Below the pieces are notes generated by a model, which did not search any database, was not told where the DNA came from, and worked only from the letters and a program-made list of their open reading frames with translations. The translations under genes and the position numbers were made by a program. This document shows positions 5,836-6,907 of a stretch of DNA of 6,907 nt, in pieces (within the stretch, counting starts at the first letter, position 1; each line of letters begins with the position of its first letter). The DNA is from an uncultured Elusimicrobia bacterium (lineage in GTDB: Bacteria > Elusimicrobiota > Endomicrobiia > Endomicrobiales > Endomicrobiaceae). The DNA is taken from contig ONUQ01000010.1 of the NCBI GenBank assembly GCA_900321055.1, forward strand, positions 1-6,907, in the 5' to 3' direction.

Positions 5836-6215
5836 AATATTGTGGATTGAAAGACAGGAAATGCCGGGGTTGATAAAGATTAAGTATAAAAAAAGATTAA
5901 CCGGTGTGGTGAACCGTTCGTTATTATTGGTGACCGTTTGTTAGAGGTAGTGAACGGTTGAAGATTAGATGCTTTAATGTTTGATATTGAAAATTTAAAA
6001 GATGTTTGAATGGTTTGTTGCAAAAAACATTTTTTGTTTTTAGGTTATAAAGAGTTTTTATAAAACGAAAAATATATTGAACTTTTTCAGTTATGGGATG
6101 TTCGGTATTATATGTTTATAATTTCGTGAAATTTTGAAAAAATTTCTTGATTGAACAATCTATAAAAAATAAAAATATATTTTATTATATATCAAATGAG
6201 GGTTTATTTACTAAT
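5836..6215. other. Intergenic region after the oxidoreductase operon
   Basis: No convincing gene occurs in these 380 bases. A degenerate 21-base tandem repeat lies at 5908-5970 (listed separately). CAAAAAA (6021-6027) and TTTTTTG (6030-6036) could form an all-A/T stem followed by TTTTT, at best a very weak terminator. A perfect TATAAT at 6117-6122 has no matching -35 box at 16-18 bases, so a promoter for the acetyltransferase is only possible. No strong terminator follows the gamma gene, so read-through into the acetyltransferase gene is conceivable. Confidence 0.6.
5908..5970. repeat. Three degenerate 21-bp tandem repeats with an embedded inverted repeat
   Basis: Units start GGTGAACCGTTCGTTA (5908), GGTGACCGTTTGTTAG (5929) and GTGAACGGTTGAAGAT (5950). 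They are spaced exactly 21 bases apart, two helical turns. AACCGTTC (5912-5919) and GAACGGTT (5952-5959) are exact reverse complements. The patch is visibly richer in G and C than its surroundings. It could be a regulator binding array or a decayed repeat element. No function is known to me. Confidence 0.5.
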
Positions 6216-6707
6216 ATGAATATAAGACCGGCCAAAGTTCAAGATGTAAAGCAAATGCAAAAAATTATAGAGTTTTATGCAGACAATAAAGAAATGTTGC
6301 ATAGATCTTTAAATTCTATATATGAAAATATTCAAGAATATGTTGTTGTAGAAAAAAAAGGAAAAATTATAGCTTGTGGTGCTTTACATGTCAGTTGGGA
6401 AGATTTGGCAGAGATAAAAGCTTTAGCTGTATTAAAAGAGTATGCAAGACAAGGGATTGGCAGAAAAATTGTTAAAACTTTGGAAAAAAATGCTTTAGCA
6501 CTCGGAATATATTCTACATTTGCATTAAGTTTTAAGCCGGAGTTTTTTAAAAAGTTAGGATATGAAATAATATCAAGAGAAGTTTTACCGCAAAAGATTT
6601 GGAGCGAGTGTATAAATTGTCATTTGTTTCCGGATTGCGGAGAAGTTCCTTTAATAAAAGATTTATCCGTAAAGAAAACAAAAACAAAAAAAATAAAAAA
6701 GAAATAG
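6216..6707 (+). CDS. GNAT-family N-acetyltransferase, probable short N-acetylglutamate synthase
   Basis: The 163-residue GNAT protein starts MNIRPAKVQDVKQMQKII and has EYVVVEKKGKIIACGAL (41-57). Motif A follows, IKALAVLKEYARQGIGRKIV (67-86), whose RQGIGRK loop (78-84) binds the acetyl-CoA pyrophosphate. Later come FKPEFFKKLGYEII (106-119) and IWSECINCHLFPDCGEVPLI (128-147). The last segment resembles the C-terminus of short ArgA-like synthases, which acetylate glutamate for arginine synthesis. This assignment is from memory of the family, so other GNAT roles are possible. C132, C135 and C141 form a CxxCx5C pattern. The tail (152-163) is almost all Lys and Thr. The ATG at 6216 is preferred over an upstream in-frame TTG at 6147, because the extra 23 residues are AT-driven and not family-like. 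GAGGG lies 13 bases before the ATG, a long spacing. There are no arginine genes nearby. Confidence 0.75.
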   Translation: MNIRPAKVQDVKQMQKIIEFYADNKEMLHRSLNSIYENIQEYVVVEKKGKIIACGALHVSWEDLAEIKALAVLKEYARQGIGRKIVKTLEKNALALGIYSTFALSFKPEFFKKLGYEIISREVLPQKIWSECINCHLFPDCGEVPLIKDLSVKKTKTKKIKKK

Positions 6708-6771
6708 ATTAAAATTTAAATATTTTAGTTGTACAGTTAATTGATTGAGTTATTAATTATATTTGATACTA

Positions 6772-6810
6772 AATTAACAGATGCTATTTGTTAATTATTT
6801 GTACAAATAA
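6772..6810. repeat. Overlapping palindromes downstream of the acetyltransferase
   Basis: AATTAACA (6772-6779) and TGTTAATT (6789-6796) are exact inverted repeats around a 9-base loop. Overlapping by two bases is a perfect 16-base palindrome TTATTTGTACAAATAA (6795-6810) centred on GTAC. A TTGTACAG at 6729-6736 echoes its core. They may be dyad operator sites or RNA hairpins in the 3' untranslated region. The rest of 6708-6864 shows no gene. Confidence 0.45.
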
Positions 6811-6864
6811 GGCACTAAGTAATATAGTGTGACAATAGTTAAAAGTAGGATTTGTAAATAAAAT

Positions 6865-6902
6865 AAAAAAAGTGAGTATATCTTCTATACTCACTCTTTT
6901 TT
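6865..6902 (+). terminator. Strong intrinsic (bidirectional) terminator
   Basis: A perfect 10-bp stem AGTGAGTATA (6871-6880) / TATACTCACT (6886-6895) with the 5-base loop TCTTC is followed by C and six T (6897-6902). An A6 run on the 5' side (6865-6870) makes it usable from the minus strand too. It ends the acetyltransferase transcript about 160 bases after its stop. It may also serve a convergent gene beyond the window. Confidence 0.9.
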
Positions 6903-6907
6903 ATGAA

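Noticed and set aside
6078..6122. Promoter for the acetyltransferase from TTGAAC (6078) with TATTAT (6106), or from TATAAT (6117)
   Set aside because: The first pair has a 22-base spacer, and the perfect TATAAT has no acceptable -35 box at 16-18 bases.
6147..6215. TTG start extending the acetyltransferase by 23 residues
   Set aside because: The added residues look like translated AT-rich spacer, and MNIRPAK at 6216 is the normal GNAT beginning.
1..6907. CRISPR array, tRNA, rRNA, transposase, toxin-antitoxin or phage genes
   Set aside because: I found no regularly spaced direct repeats with unique spacers, no cloverleaf-like or rRNA-like sequence, and no coding frame with such family motifs.

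Overview
This is an AT-rich bacterial window (around 70% A+T by eye). It holds two divergent gene blocks separated by a 373-base regulatory spacer. The core metabolic signal is a four-subunit 2-oxoacid:ferredoxin oxidoreductase, an oxygen-sensitive enzyme, together with a DUF362-type 2x[4Fe-4S] protein. This points to a strict anaerobe, probably low-GC and possibly gut- or host-associated. Lineages such as Elusimicrobiota/Endomicrobium or Gastranaerophilales would fit, but nothing here fixes the taxon.

Layout: bases 1-246 hold no convincing gene, only a possible C-terminal tail of a plus-strand ORF and a weak minus-strand terminator. Bases 247-2796 are a minus-strand operon, in transcription order: an RluA-family pseudouridine synthase with a degenerate catalytic motif, a DUF362 iron-sulfur protein 4 bases downstream, and rsmA/ksgA (16S rRNA adenine dimethyltransferase) 26 bases further on. 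Two RNA-modification genes therefore flank an Fe-S protein. The spacer 2797-3169 has a plausible promoter for each direction and a long palindrome that can fold in two mutually exclusive ways.

Bases 3170-5835 are the plus-strand oxidoreductase operon in the order delta (ferredoxin), alpha, beta, gamma. Together these subunits oxidise a 2-oxoacid (probably a branched-chain 2-oxoacid or 2-oxoglutarate) to the acyl-CoA and reduce ferredoxin. The delta gene is preceded by a near-perfect sigma-70 promoter so close to the ATG that the mRNA should be almost leaderless. A 69-bp MITE-like palindromic repeat sits between alpha and beta. The beta gene is broken by a -1 frameshift at an A6 tract. The break falls exactly on the dnaX-type slippery heptamer A_AAA_AAG in the correct phase, and the family C-terminus continues in the -1 frame up to one base before the gamma gene. 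This is the most interesting feature of the window: programmed frameshifting, polymerase slippage, an early pseudogene and a homopolymer error are all possible.

Bases 5836-6215 are non-coding with a degenerate 21-bp tandem repeat. Then comes a GNAT acetyltransferase resembling the short N-acetylglutamate synthases (6216-6707), followed by about 160 bases of palindromic AT-rich DNA and a strong intrinsic terminator at the right edge. I see no tRNA, rRNA, CRISPR array, transposase or phage gene.
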